From Terfezia claveryi (lineage: Eukaryota; Ascomycota; Pezizomycetes; Pezizales; Pezizaceae): a stretch of 64,000 nucleotides of DNA. Positions 43,301 through 56,704 of this stretch are shown one piece after another; within the stretch, counting starts at the first letter, position 1, and each line of letters opens with the position of its first letter. Position numbers and translations under genes: made by a program. Below the pieces are notes generated by a model, which did not search any database, was not told the origin of the DNA, and saw only the letters and a program-made list of their open reading frames with translations. Location: positions 1 to 64,000 of the forward strand of contig WHUX01000118.1 of NCBI GenBank assembly GCA_015179025.1, written 5' to 3'.

Positions 43301-46300
43301 ATTATGACATATAATATGTATCAGTGGGGTTCCAAATGAGTTGATGCGTTGAACCTAGATATATACACTCTAGTCACGGCACGGGTCCAGACGGAGGCCA
43401 AAATTGGGGTGGTGGAAACACGGAAGGATACATGGACGAGTTTACGTATGAGTCGCTCTTTGATGAAAAATGTACTCGTACTGTTTGCTACGCCGCAAAT
43501 GTAGATATTCTTTGCTTCAAAGCTGCGCCCCCGCAAAGTCTTTTCTGCCAATAATTACGCTAATTCGCAATCGTTATCCGATTATACACGAGAATTGGCA
43601 GCCTCCGGCTCCTCACATACAAAGAAAAGCTCGGTATTCAGCCATGGGTTGACAAGTACCGTGCCACATCTCGAACGGGACTTTTTGCACAGTGCCCACT
43701 ATCGTACAATACCATACGTTGACTAAGCCTCAATCTGCCGAATTTCGGCAAGACGCACTTTTATATTCAGTAATCTTGCACATTACCCTTTCTATTCCGC
43801 TTCCATGCATACAGTGTTGTAGAAGTATTAAATAAATTTCAGGTAACACATACGTGCTCGCTGGCAGCTCTTGAGGGTGGCCGTCAGAGTAATGAAAAGT
43901 TCTAGTCTTAGGCACGTATTTAGCTCATAAGAGCGAAGGACTACTATTTAACTTCCTATGGATTGAATATGTAAGCTGAGTAGCCAATTATATGAGTTTT
44001 CTAATGCCAATGTTAACTGGTGCATCGCTAGGTTACCCTGAGATACTTATGCACTTGGAAGATTCTAAATTCGGCGCCTCTGGGAAATTTATATGCATAG
44101 TATCTTCAACAAACTAAAAATGATGTTTGCAGCAAGCATCAACTCCACGCTGAAGATTCCAATGACTTAGTTGGGCAAGAGTAACCACAACCTTGGAGCA
44201 TACATGAAAGAACTCGCCTGACGCGCACATACTTTTTTTTAAATTTTTTTTTAAAAGAAACGCTATTAGATGAATGAAAAGGCCAGGTACGTCAAACCTG
44301 CGTAATTGTAAAGCGAATTGAAGTAACTCTCCTCCAGATTTGTGGTATTTCTGGCCATGGGACCACGAGGTTGTACGCCTGGACGATGCTCCCGGGAGAT
44401 TCTTCTTTATTTCGACCTGTGCTGTCAATGGCGGTAAGTCAATATCAATCCTCAGTATGTGCGGTTATTGACTAAGAGTAATGTTATTTCACGTTTCTGT
44501 GAGGAGCAGTTATTTTATGAAATGTACAAATTGGTATTCTGAGGCAGGCCGGGAATTTCATAGTACAATGCAAGGGAATTCTCTATCAAAGCGCAACACC
44601 ACCTCCTACGAAAGGCTACCGCTAGGGAAGTGGGAAAGTCAGTACGACCTTGGCGAGGGGCTTACGAGCCCGAATCTAGAATTCGGAACCAAAAAATGAG
44701 AGGTGACGAGAGTTCTAATATCGAAAGAGACAGTAGTGATGAGGGATATGCCAAAAGCGTTCAGAGGAGGTGATGGTCATGGCAGATATTGTTGGCGTAG
44801 GTGATTGAGCAGTTTAAAAGTATTTTGGATGAGAGATGGTGAACATGTTGGCACAGAGCCCACTGTTTACAGTAACACAGCATCTCCTTACATACCTCAG
44901 ACCGACTTCTTATGGTCTGCAGGTGATGACGCAGGATTGCCGGTAGGGGAAATACCTCTTCCCGCGGCAGCTTCCGCAGGGAGAGATACCCAGTTGGATA
45001 ATATTGTGAGGTGCAGTAACATGATTGCGAGCGGAAGAAATCAGGGGGTTCAAATTGGGCTAGGGTGGTCAAGGATAGGTGGATGAGCATGGGGGACTAA
45101 TCTTACTGATACTGTGGGAAGAATAACCATAGGTCAGCGATTGTTGGGATAGAGTAGGTGATTTGTCATAGATTGATCGAATGATGTTGATGCAGCCAGC
45201 TGCGGGAGGGTACTGGGAGTTTTTCAAAGTTTATTGTATTTGAACCGAGACTTATAAATGTAGCTGCTACTACGGAGTACTATATGTACATACTGTACAT
45301 ATACACTGTACTCTACATATGTATAAGATCAGGAAATGAGGAGAAAAGTGGTCAATTGGGTATCCCTATTGCATACTGTATTGTGAGCATACCGGACGAC
45401 ACCCCATGCTATCACCTGCGATGCTAGTATTAGGAAGGGAACTAAGATTACTGATAGACATCGGAAAAGGGGGAACTAAGAGATAACCTCAAAAACACTT
45501 GAAGAACAAAGGAAGAAGTTGGATTAGGTGGCTTATGGAAGGAATGCTTGAGTTGAGAGAAGTAAAGGTAGAGAAGGATGTAAGTAGGATCATTTAAGCA
45601 GTTTGAAAGAGCCTGGGAAAGGAAGTTGAAAGATAATGGGAAAGGTTATTCACCTGTCTTTGCTATAAGATAGGCTGGGATTTTCATAGTTAATATAAAA
45701 TAAAAATATTATATAAGTTAAAAACAATTCCGCTTGTCATGAGAAAGCGAGTTGGTTGTCTGAAGAACCCTATCAATGGCAGCAGGTTGAAGGCATATGT
45801 GGAGGGTCAATTGACATGTGTTAGTGTATTGAGATATAGCACTGTTGTGTGATTGGTGATGGTAAATAGTACCGTTGTTTCCATGAAGAGACTGGTATAA
45901 TAAGTAGATTAGATACTACATTAGAGCTTCTATAGGACGATTGCAGATAGTTGTATTTGTATTTCCTTCTTGCCCTTCCCCTGTTGTCTGCTCACGGGGG
46001 AGGGATGCGTACCATACTCATAGCGCCTTGGCGCAGAATATACAGTAAGTATGTATGCGATACTGTACATAGGAGAGAACAACCTTTTTAACATCACATG
46101 ACCCAGTCTTCAATATTGCAGTTGCATCACACGAGGCCAGTGGTTTGGTAAGGCAAAGCAAATTGAAAAGTAAAAAAATGCCATTTATACAGATGATACT
46201 GGACAGGAGCTCTAAAAAGCCCCCTTTTGTTTCATGCCACGTCGGATCTGGGACATGAAGGGTAACCGGGTGGTTGACCTCCCTATGATTCAATCAGACT

Positions 46301-47696
46301 TCTTTGCATTAGAATATCTCTCTTGAGGCATAATTGATCTAGAGAACCTAGCACTGCCTCTCATGAGATTTCAGTAATGTAAAATGGAGATACAAATTGT
46401 TGCATAAATATCTTGAACTCGATAAGTACCTATTTAGAAAGCATAAGTACATTAATTTATGAAGTTGGTAATGTGTTACGGTTTTCAAAGTGGGCGTGTT
46501 TTTATGTAAGAACGACATCGGGCTTTATGTATACTCCGACTAGCAATTTCAACTCCCAAATGGCCAATAAAAGCCCCTCCCCTTGGAGAAACTGCTCCAA
46601 GCTTCCTTTGTTCCGGTCGTCGCCACAGAAACTACAGAGCCGGTCAATTACGCTGTCGACAATCGTCCTCGACCCAAAGCTGCTAAATATTCCTCTATAA
46701 CCGAGCTTGTGGCTGTTTGAGAGCTTCCTTCAGACGATGCCCTGTGTTCAGGCTAAGATTGGACGATTCCTTCCAACGGATCTTCCACACCAGCGTTTCA
46801 TTGCAGACAATTTAAATCATGATGTAGAGAGTATTGAGCTCTCTCAGTATCACTATGAAATCGCTCTATTAAGTGGGGGGTTGGATTGTCCGGCTTTGGA
46901 AGAAATCATATATATAATCATAGTCTGAATGCTCTCTCTTTTCACTTTTCCTCATACGGAAGTGGACTAACTTATTCACAAGGCAGTGAACAAGTTTATG
47001 TCCAGAGCAGCCGTTTCTCCCAAGTAGGTCCAACTTGCCCCCGTTCCACCTCTTTCCCTCTGGATGGTTCTTTCTTTCCAGTTGGGTATCTACGTTTTGA
47101 CAGCAGACACCTACCCTTCAGATTCCATCCTCGTTATGCCAATGCGGCTACAGTCAGTGTGAAGTATACAGGTCAGATATCCCATGTGCCGATGAGACAA
47201 TCCAGAAATGCATTCTCCGCGAACGGAAGTATTCTCGCAACAGCTTTGTATATAGGTCTAAATTATTGCATTGCATAGGTAATATTATGGTAAACAAAGA
47301 AATGCATGTCTGGAAATCCTCATAGCTCATGGGATTCAATCCTTTCGTGCATACTTCTGAAGTGAAAGGAAATTATTAGCCTACTCAATGGATGACATAA
47401 AATAAATAGACTAAGGGAGATGTCACAGAGCGAAACAGAAGGGGGAAAGCATGAAACGCAGTTCATTTCATACGTATCGGGAGTGTTTTTCAGTTTGGAT
47501 GGAAATACGGGCAATTCCGTGATCATGGGACATACTAACTGCTTAGTTTATGTCTTTGAATTGTATCCTATTAAACCTCCTCAAAACCTATTGTTTCTTT
47601 GTACTAAAAATCACAACCTCAGAGAGGTGGTTTCGAACGGTGTATGGACAGGTAAATATCTACTCACTATTTTTTTTCTGTGCCTTACTACCTTAC
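40400..47696. other. Long region without a convincing gene
   Basis: Scattered short frames only. A GAT-trinucleotide-rich patch is at 40420-40475, a G-rich run at 40835-40890, and TTTTTA repeats at 42774-42803. Around 44575-44875 a weak coding-like patch reads YERLPLGKWESQYDLGEGL, then in other frames DESSNIERDSSDEGYAKSV and SILDERW; it may be a decayed gene end. No terminal repeats or RNA genes were recognised. Confidence 0.4.
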
Positions 47697-47700
47697 AGTA

Positions 47701-48350
47701 GTGGTAGTCAAAAACTTTCCTGTAGCATGTACGTGATATTTAGTGCAAGCCACATACTAGCCAAAAGTAGTGAAACATATTGACCAACACAAATGAAATT
47801 CCTGTAAGCAACACATCGCATCATCATACATCATACAAATGCCTCGAACGTCAGGAAAAGCTCAAGCTCTGCAAGATATCGATACCGAAGTTGAGAATAT
47901 TGCTTATGCCTATGCATTCGCATCCTCATCAGAAGAAGAAGATGATTATGAAGAAGATATTGATGCTTACTATGCAAGAGGTTATTGTTTCCAACCGATA
48001 TCTACTCTCTCGCGACAGTGCAGGACGGCATGATGTTAATATCCTTGAAACTTATATTCAAGACTACCCTGATCCATCCATGCTACTAAGCGCTCCGACT
48101 CAAATTTCGACCATAAGCCGCTGGTTTGGGAAGGCATTGTGGTATGCGGCGCTAGATGTGGAATTCTGTAGGCAACACAGGTTATATCCTGTACCCGTGA
48201 AAGCAGGTTTTCCTCCTGTCATGGGTACAGCACATTCTCTGTAAACCTGTGACGCCACCAGGGCGGTCGGCCAATAAGTGCTCCTGCCAAGGTGCCAAGG
48301 TGTGACACAGAAAATCCACGTACATGTTACAGAAAGTTTTTGACCACCAC
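47701..48350 (+). mobile_element. Deletion-derivative DNA transposon with transposase start
   Basis: Inverted ends GTGGTRGTCAAAAACTTTC with further matches to GTACGTG, flanked by TA (47699-47700, 48351-48352). Inside, an ORF at 47839-48033 starts MPRTSGKAQALQDIDTEVE and continues into an acidic SSSEEEDDYEEDIDAYYAR stretch. After a frame change, RYLLSRDSAGRHDVNILETY follows. This resembles the N-terminal start of fungal DNA-transposon proteins. The catalytic domain is absent. Confidence 0.65.
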
Positions 48351-49900
48351 TAGTATAGTTCATGATCTTCCAATACAACAGGTACTGACTTAGGGTGGGC
48401 TGAGAGTGGAATTGCATCCAGATTATCTACACTTAGTATTGGTGAAGTGCTCAAGGCTACTCTTTTCGTCGAATGAGTATTCTTTAGCAGCCATTTTTTT
48501 TTTTTTTTGCCGTTGTAAGCCCTCACACTAATCAATCCAGTAAAGCCTTATCCCGCGTCTCGTTGTAACCTATTTCGTCAACGGCGTTCTATAATATATT
48601 CTTGACTATCCAGTGAACCTGTCCCTTTAGGTAGATCCCAATTTTATTACTAACCATACCCAGATGATATTTTGTAAACGCTTGAACGATTGTGGAGACT
48701 ATTCGTTAACCAAGTCCCATATAATACCTCGGACTCTCTGGATATTCACAGTGAAACTCCGCATGTTCTTTCTCATCTCCCCACACAAACCCTCCGTAGG
48801 ATTCTCGTCGTCAAGGAGGTACTGGCAGAAACGATAGTTGTTAACCGTGGTGCCTAATCAATGGTAATGAGAGTCTAAACGGGGAAAAAAAGAACTCTGG
48901 ATAGATCAGCCCGGTCTTTGACTCGCTTCCAAAGTGCCAGTATTCGCATCATTGAGAAACCTTGCTCGCTATGGGCGTATGTAGCCCCTCGCCCGGGCCA
49001 TAAGTTATAGGGAAAGTTCAGGGTATTATAACGTAGCAATGAGCTCTGATCTTCTTGGAGTTTGGCTGTTGCAAGTAGGCCTTTTTATCGAACGTGAACC
49101 TCTTTCGTTTAGATATTGTGTTAATGTAAGGTATCCCGAGCCAGGCTCACTATACCTATTCCTCGTACTCAGCGATCCATGCAATCTCGTTCTTGCCAGT
49201 GTGAGTATCTTAAAAGGCCCAAGTTCCGTGGCAAATATCCCTTAAATGCTCTAGAGAATTTAATAGTTAGCCCACCCGTAATAGAAATCCTTAATCCATA
49301 ACATACATACCTCCCTATTCATTCCCTCCTTTACCTTTCCTTACACACAATTCCTCCAAAACATCCCTTCGCTGCCGTCCCTCCCACAACCTACATCTCG
49401 CCCAATCCTTGGTCACCGCCGAGTAGGTCACCCCCTCACTCATCTCGGCCTTCCCACAGAACACGCCGGAAACGTGATGATATCGTCTTCTAGCCCCTCT
49501 GGCCAGTGAGATTAGGCCTGGCCCCGACTTTGTGACTCCATTGTGACTGTTGTTTATCTTCCCAAGGCTTATATTACCCCACTTTTCCCTCGCCCATCTC
49601 ATTCTTTTCTTTCCTTCTTTTCTTCCACATCTGCCACTCCTCCACCCACGCCTCCATAACACATCCCACCAAAACCGAGTACCAAACATTTCCAACAAGG
49701 AATACTTCTCAATACTTATTTCCTCATAGCCTCATTATATACCTCCTCTTCAAACCAACTTTCACAGACTTACCCTACTCCAAGACATTCCTTTAAACTC
49801 ATTAACTCACTTTCAGTGGACGCCTCAAATGCAAAATCGCAGGGTACTGCACTCGCTGGCTACAATGCCGTATGGAGCCAATCTCCCCTGCTTCTGATCT
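48351..49900. other. No recognisable gene
   Basis: A 127-codon minus frame (49698-49315) lacks known motifs and overlaps pyrimidine-rich sequence. Nothing else stands out. Confidence 0.4.
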
Positions 49901-49919
49901 GTAACGATATAGCAAACTC

Positions 49920-50440
49920 GTTGGAGGTGTGTTTCCATTTTGCTCCATCCTACTTCCTACTTGCCTATGTTCTTCTTTTTCTTCATACCAAAAACTGACT
50001 CCCCTTTCTCCTGAACTTAGAAGCCAATGCTATTTCACCAGACAGTACTGCACAGTGTCTGTGAGAATCTTCGGTGCCATCTCTATGACTCGTGCCGTGG
50101 CATGAAGTGTAGCTCCTACTCTTTCTAGTAGCCAAAGTCATTGGATACTTTATCTCGGGGTTCTGATATGGAGCCAGCTAGCAAACTGGTTTTGGAGGTA
50201 TGTTTCCATTTTGCCCTATACTACTTCCTACTTGCCTATGTTCTTCTTTTTCTCATTAAAACTGACTTCCCCTTCTCCTGAACTTAGAAGTCGAGACCCC
50301 TGCACCAGACAAAGTACTGTACATTGTCTCTGGGGGTCTCTAGTACCTCTCTGTCTCGTGTGTGGCAGTGTGGTCTCGCTCATACAGTCACTCCGACTGC
50401 CAGCTCCCGGGTTCAGGCCTTTAATGGAAGTAAACGGTAA
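49920..50440 (+). repeat. Diverged tandem duplication of about 265 bp
   Basis: GGAGGTRTGTTTCCATTTTG, then CTACTTCCTACTTGCCTATG and CCTGAACTTAGAAG, occurs in 49925-50150 and again in 50188-50420. Copies differ by substitutions and small gaps. No gene function is evident. Confidence 0.65.
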
Positions 50441-50449
50441 GTTTCTCAC

Positions 50450-51240
50450 TTACGCTACTTCATCTTTACTGTCAATTGCTAACTGCTCCTGCTCTGTTCC
50501 TTGAAGTATGGAGCTTAACAAAATTGGGAGCTTTCACACAAAAGAATGCTGTTGCAAGCCCTCTTATAATTTTCCCTGCATTCATTACCAAAGAAATTCT
50601 GGCCAGAGTTACCAGACGAGGGATACTATCCACCCATTTCATCCAGGCAAATAGGGTAGTGATCACTGTCTCATTGAGCAGCTGTACGAGGTATGTTTGT
50701 TTCCTTCCTCACTCTCTTGATTTGACTTTCTTGTTCAAGTACGTTAATAACAATAAACATAGTTTCGCCAAGGTAGCGTTGCATCGAATACACTCTGGGA
50801 CACTGGACAAACACAAGGCAATTGATACTAGTAGCCAATCGTGTTCAAAAGACCTTTGTAGGATCTAGATTGAAGGCTTCTAGTTCCGTATTGTCACATC
50901 CTCAGTATACTTCTTCGTAAAACAGTTACACCTTTTGTGGCACTAGAATGGAAGATTGAATGAAAGTGTGAGCGGTGTTTAGGAGGGGTAAGTAATTCCG
51001 TGTCTTAAGAACTGTTCTAACTGAAGTCAATTACTAACCAAGGGTTTGAAGGTTCAAAAAGGGGAAGAAAGGCATAAGAAATAAAAAGAATATAGGTATC
51101 TAAATAAATATCTGGAAAAGGAAGAAAATCAAATGTCCCTAGAAATCAAAGTACGTGGCTCGTTAATTTCATATATAACAAAGGTGTGCAACTCAAGCCC
51201 ACTTTTAAGGTTGTTTTCGTCAGAGCAAATTGCTTATTTC
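50450..51240. other. No recognisable gene
   Basis: One plus frame (50476-50868, 130 codons) has no family signal. It starts just after the tandem duplication. Confidence 0.35.
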
Positions 51241-51264
51241 ATCTCAAGATTTTACAGTGGCTAG

Positions 51265-51760
51265 ATGACAAACAAAAAGAAAGAAATCGATGCTGAGGAG
51301 AAAGAGGTCGATCTTGAGGAGGAAGAGATCGATACTTCCTGGGCGGAAGAGATCGATACTGAGGAGGAAGAGATCGATATGCGGGAGGAAAAGATCGATA
51401 AGGAGGAGCAAGAGATCGAACTGAGAAAGAAGGAATTGATCCTGGGAAGAAGAGATCAATACTGATGAGGAAGAGGTCGATTTTGAGGAGGAAGAAATCG
51501 ATATGGGGGAGAAAGAGATCGATACTGAGGAAGAAGAATTGATCCTGGGAGGAAGTGATCGATACTGAGGAGGAAGAGATCGATTTGGGGGAGGAAGGTA
51601 TCGCTCTGGGGGAGGAAGAGATCGATATTGAGGAGGAAGAGATCGATACTGAGGAAGAAAGAATTGATCCTGAGAGGAAGTGATCGATACTGAGGAGGAA
51701 GAGATCGATATGGGGGAGGAAGAGATCGATACTGAGGAGAAGAGATCGAGCAGTAAAGTA
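51265..51760 (+). repeat. 18-bp minisatellite encoding Glu-Glu-Glu-Ile-Asp-Xaa
   Basis: About 25 imperfect units of GAGGAAGAGATCGATACT. The plus frame from 51265 reads KEIDAEEKEVDLEEEEID and continues for 66 codons to TGA at 51463-51465; other units shift frame by small indels. The minus frame (51812-51456) reads a Leu/Pro/Ser-rich repeat. The 18-bp period preserves frame, which suggests it grew inside coding DNA. No flanking gene was identified. Confidence 0.75.
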
Positions 51761-52089
51761 GTCTCGGGAAAAAGGGCGGTGCGTTAAGCATATATATAGG
51801 TATACAACTCACTTTCTTGTTTTTTTCAAATGCTTTCCGTCAAAGTAAGGTACTGATATCAAATGAATACTTTCAGGGAGTGAAATATAGATACAAAGTA
51901 GGAAGAGAAGGAACGAGGTTAAGAGGGTTGGCAAACGCTATGCTTCCTCTTCATTACTTACTAGCGACATTGCACAAAAAAAGGCCTAAACGCAGCTTAT
52001 CCGCTAGTAGCCATGTCTTCTCATAGCATATCCACCAATATTCATCCTGATGCAATGGTTTACCCTCAACTTAAAAATCACAAAGAGCA

Positions 52090-53330
52090 CTAAACTTACC
52101 AATAAGAAAACCGGGAAGGAGTTGGTGGGACTCCTCCTCTCCTTTTCTTAATGTAAGTCTGATTAGTCTTCACCTATCTTGAATGTCCTCAGCTAACACG
52201 CTTTAAAGGGTATATAGTCGGGTTTCTGGCTGTGGCAAAAACCACAGTCTGCCTATATTCTTTCGGCGAGCAATAGCAACTTAAGATAATGCATTTATCC
52301 CACATCGGCTAGTCAGAATTCTAAATACAATGTTTTACCAAACACAAAATAGCAACAAAAATTACAAGAAGAAAGTCGGGAAGGAGTTGGTGGGACTCCT
52401 CCTCTCCTTTTCTTAATGTAAGTCTTCTAATTGAATCTTCAAATATCTTGATTGTCTGTCCGCTAACACGCTTCAAAAGATATATAGTCAGGTTTCGGGC
52501 TGTGACAAAAACCACAGTCTGCCTACATTTTTTCGACGAGCAATAGCAGATTTTAGGCTGCTTAAAATAGCAGCACTATATCGGCTAGTGGGAGTTTTAA
52601 ACAGAATGCGTTACCCTCAATTCGCCAAATCGCAAAGAACACTAAATTACGAAGAAGAAAGCCGGGAAGGAGTTGGTAGACTCCTTCTCTCCTTTACTTA
52701 ATGTAAATCTGATTCACCTCTCAATTCTCTCACGTATCCTGATTGTTCGTCAGCTAACACGCTTCAAAAGTATAGTCGGGTTTTTGACTGTGACCAAAAG
52801 TTACAGTCTGCCTATATTCCTTCGGCGAGCAATAGCAGAAATTCAGCTTTGAAAGAATCAGCACAAGTTAAAAATTTACCTTATCTTTGCTAGTCGGAGT
52901 TCTAATCCAAATGCGTTATCTTCAATTTCCCAATCGCAAATAACGCTAAATTTACAAAGAAGAAAGCTGGGAAGGAGTTGGTGGGACTCCACCTCTCCTT
53001 TTCTTAATGTAAGTCAGATTAATCTTCACCTATCTTGATTGCCCGACAGCTAACACGCTCCAAAAGGTATATAGTCGGGTTTCTGGCTGTGACCAAAAGT
53101 TACAGTCTGCCTATACTCCTTCGGCGAGCGATAGCAGAAATTTAGCTCTGAAAGAATCAGCACGAGTCAAGCTTTTACCCTACATCGGCTAGTCGGAGTT
53201 CTAAACACAATGCGTTACCCTCAATTTTCCAATCACAAATAACACTAAAATTACCAACAAAAAGCGGAGGAGTTGCTGGACCCCTCATTTCTTTACTTAT
53301 AATCAAGTTTCTGGTTGTTTTCTTTGACCA
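52090..53330 (+). repeat. Tandem array of 270-310-bp units with conserved hairpins
   Basis: Four full units and a partial fifth. GGGAAGGAGTTGGTGGGACTCC-type segments start near 52115, 52378, 52664, 52974 and (partial) 53262. Each full unit then has CTCTCCTTTWCTTAATGTAA, GCTAACACGCTYCAAA, GTCGGGTTT, a hairpin ending CAGTCTGCCTA, and TTCGGCGAGCRATAGCAG. Two hairpins recur: GGAGT/ACTCC and CTGTGG/CCACAG or CTGTGA/TTACAG. No ORF spans a unit. Confidence 0.8.
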
Positions 53331-55761
53331 AGCAAGAAGAAGGAAAAAGAAAAGGGGCCTTTACCCTCCAGGGAAGCATCTGGCAGGCATCAGTATCCAC
53401 AATATCTCCCGGTGTTTCTGCAAAATAAGTGATTCTGGGTTCATATTTTTACTTCCTATTTGTTATTTTCTGTTCATTGTTTCATTTTTTATTTCATTTT
53501 TGTCAAAAACAATTGTCCCTTGGGTGAAATGAGACGTCTATAGCTAATTAGGCTATGTGACAAGGGGGAGAAATCCTCAGGCCCATTTTTTTTGAGTTTG
53601 CGCGTTTTGACATCTTTGGTCCCCGCTGGAATTGGCCCCAATCAGGTTAATCCAATGGCGTCAGTTTATCAGAGACAGGTAAGCATACTCCAATCGTGCC
53701 GCAACCGGGATCTCAATGTTTATGACTCCCAATCCTAACATTCTCTTCTTCAGGTTCATCGCTGATAGCAGAGAGACCTTGCTCAATACCTTCTTGCGAC
53801 ATTTAAACAGACAATTACTAGCAGCGGTGATATACGGGGCTCATGATGAGGTTATCAGACCATCTCCGGAAATTCGATCTGGAGAAAGAACATTAGGTTT
53901 CTTCCTTTCTTCCCCAAAACCCTTCAGAGCAATATAGCTAACGATTATCCTATCCTAGATGATGGATGACACGAATTCGCTAAAGTGGTCGACAATACTA
54001 TTATACTTCACCATAAAGTAGAACAAATTCATCAACATCTCCTTATGTACTCTCCAAAGATATGCCTATTGAGGAAAACACCCTACGGGTAATGTGCCGG
54101 ATAAGCTCACCACAGCACACCAACAGGCTTATTCAAAGGAGTCAAGACCTCGCTACCCCTGAACGTCAGCGGCATTAGCCTTCGGTTTTATTGCATGTCA
54201 ATTACATACCTTAGAAAGAGAACGGGGGGGAAGGGCTATCTTCTAGGTATGCAACTCTTTCTTCACACTCCGGCTTTCCTTCATTACCCTGAACTCTAAC
54301 GGAAAATTCTAAATTTAGCAGGGAAAGAAGCATCATTCTCCCCTCCTTGATGGCTTATTGGAGGATCTCAGAGGTGCCGGAAAGAGTACCAGGTATGTTC
54401 CCATTACCCTCTCCTCTCATTGCAACCATCTGCTCACTGCTAACTATAGAAATAGTCCACGTGGGAATCACTTGCCGGTGTTTCTGGCAGTAATTCATTG
54501 AACACCTACCTCCAGAGATCCCTGAATTACTCTCCAGAGATCCAGGGTACACTATCGATATCAGTGCCCACTACTCGCACAACGCTTTGGTTCCATTTCC
54601 CCGCAAATCCAAGAGTTTGAGGTACAGGAAGCTCCTACTGGGCGCCTGGTGTGAATCAAAGCATTTGTCCTCAGTACTTCTGTTCAACCCAGAGAAGAAG
54701 ACCACTGGAATTTGTATTTTCCCTACGGGATAGCACTGAAGCTGTCTTTGTTACTCCTCCCCGACTTCAATAGACCTATTGCCAATCAAAGTTCACCTGA
54801 AAGAGAAGGAGGGGCGTTTGGTAATCGACTCAGGGAGATGCTAATATTCAGCACGGGCTGCTGATGCTGCAGAAACAGCATCAGCAGCAGAAACATGCCC
54901 CAAGCCACAGCAAACAAACACAGCTCTCGGCCCTGCGGGCCTTAGGTGCACCAGGTTTTGAGTGTACCGTTCGACATCCTGTGGAGCTATTATCTGTCCC
55001 GAACGGGTGGCAGCGACTGCTACAATGCACATCGGATTTAATACAGCTGCATTGCCGGGTTTGGCGTTTTAATAGAGAATGCGGAAGACATACTTCGGGA
55101 TATAAACTGAGAGCATTTGCAGATTTTGTTTCAGTGCATATGCAGCTAAAAATTTGCTAAAATGATTACGGATATGAAGAATCCATTTTGTATTCTACAT
55201 CAGGATTGCCTCGCATATCAATTAAATGGATTGGAACCCGCTCCCAGAACTCATCCACGACAATTGGCTCTAGCGGGGCTCGCGTATTTTTTGGTTGATT
55301 TTGGCAGCATATCTCACAAGGCTTCAATAACCATTGTACCTTTATTAATTCATTAGCTTCATATCTTCTATAAAATAATTATGTCCAGTATGAAGTAATG
55401 ATAAATGCGTATTCACAATGATATCATATACATCATGTTCTAAAACCACCTGGCGGTTCCCCAGACGGAAGCGGTTGATACAAGTAAGATATTCATCAAA
55501 AGCATTGCGAGCAGTTTGGGAAAATACAACACTGGGTCGTTGGTAGATGTTTGTGTAGCTAGTGGACTATACTATAGATCGAGTACGTGATAAATATATA
55601 ACTGCGGGATAACCTACCATTTATGTACTTTATCAGTACAAGCCTACTTCAACTGACTGGCAGACATACATTCGTGGAGTGGCGAGCCTACCTTAACTGG
55701 CCTGTACAGCTAGAATTGTCTAAGATGGCGCTACTGAATTTGATTGGCAGCGAAATTACTA
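53331..55761. other. Unidentified coding-like debris
   Basis: Plus-strand frames at 53716-53937 (FIADSRETLLNTFLRHLNRQLL), 54864-55160 and 55162-55356 look mildly coding but match nothing I know. Stops and frame changes separate them. Confidence 0.3.
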
Positions 55762-56454
55762 CAGTGGTGTCGCGTTATAAGAAACGGTGCCCCGGTCCCG
55801 CCAAAATTTATATAGGAAAATAAGGAAATCTCGTTATAGGCAGGTTTCTTGAATCTTTGCTTAGTAACATTAACACAGAGTGCCTTATAACAAAGTTGTG
55901 GTTGTTCCGCATCAAATTGTTTCTCCACCAAACTACGTGAAATCAAGTAAATAAAGTCTCATTTCTACTTGCTGAAGTTGCCTCTAGTCGGATAAATTAT
56001 TATTCGATTGGATTGTGGTCCTACCAAGTCATACAAGCTATGTCATCCAACCCAGTTCAAACTCGCCGGGCATGGACTGAAAAGGAGCGAGGGAATATTC
56101 GCCCTACCAGATGCTTCACCCCGACCATGACTATAAAGACAATTTCCGGATGAACTTGTTATTTCCTGTAAAGCTGCACTAGTAGCCCTTGAACTTCTTC
56201 ATCTCTTTCATCTTCAAAATACTCATGTTAATCTACAGAAAGGCGAGCATCTGGAGGGTCACATATATCGAGAAAAGCGGGATATTGAGGGTCTACAACT
56301 CGCCGGACGTAGCACCAAACAGCCATTACCGGATTTTTCATCCCTCACTCGGATATTTCCTTATTTTTGTGTTATATATCTCGTTATAAGAAACCTCGCG
56401 TTATAAGAAATCCAGTGGTGGTCCCGAGCAGTTTCTTATAACGCGACACCACTG
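55762..56454 (+). mobile_element. Pogo-like deletion derivative, copy 1
   Basis: 693 bp, ends CAGTGGTGTCGCGTTATAAGAAAC and complement, flanked by TA (55760-55761, 56455-56456). The interior from about 56040 starts MSSNPVQTRRAWTEKER, then a frame change, then a C-terminal stretch with NLQKGEHLEG and EKRDIEG. The catalytic middle is gone. A sister copy is at 59786-60461. Confidence 0.85.
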
Positions 56455-56587
56455 TACTGTATCGCTTCCTATTTGACTCTGAAGGAAGATTTAGCAACAT
56501 GTGGGGGGTGACATTCAGTTTATTTAGACATTTGAGGTTTGATAGTCCAGATTTAAAGTTTCAATAGAGATATAGCTTTTGTGCCTT

Positions 56588-56690
56588 GGTTCAAGAAAGA
56601 GTGGCTCCGGTGAAGGTATGCTGGTAACCGATATATGCTTATATCTGGTATGCTTATATCCAGAGCGCTCCGTAATTCTTACTTTCATAT
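56588..56690. mobile_element. End of a pogo-like element
   Basis: GAAGGTATGCTGGTAACCGATATATGCTTATATC and GGTATGCTTATATCC parallel the right end of 11130-13688. No partner end was found. Confidence 0.4.
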
Positions 56691-56704
56691 GCGAAGTATC
56701 TAAG

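Noticed and set aside
52090..53330. Array considered as CRISPR or as 5S rRNA cluster
   Set aside because: Units are nearly contiguous with diverged linkers, and the sequence lacks 5S rRNA internal promoter features.
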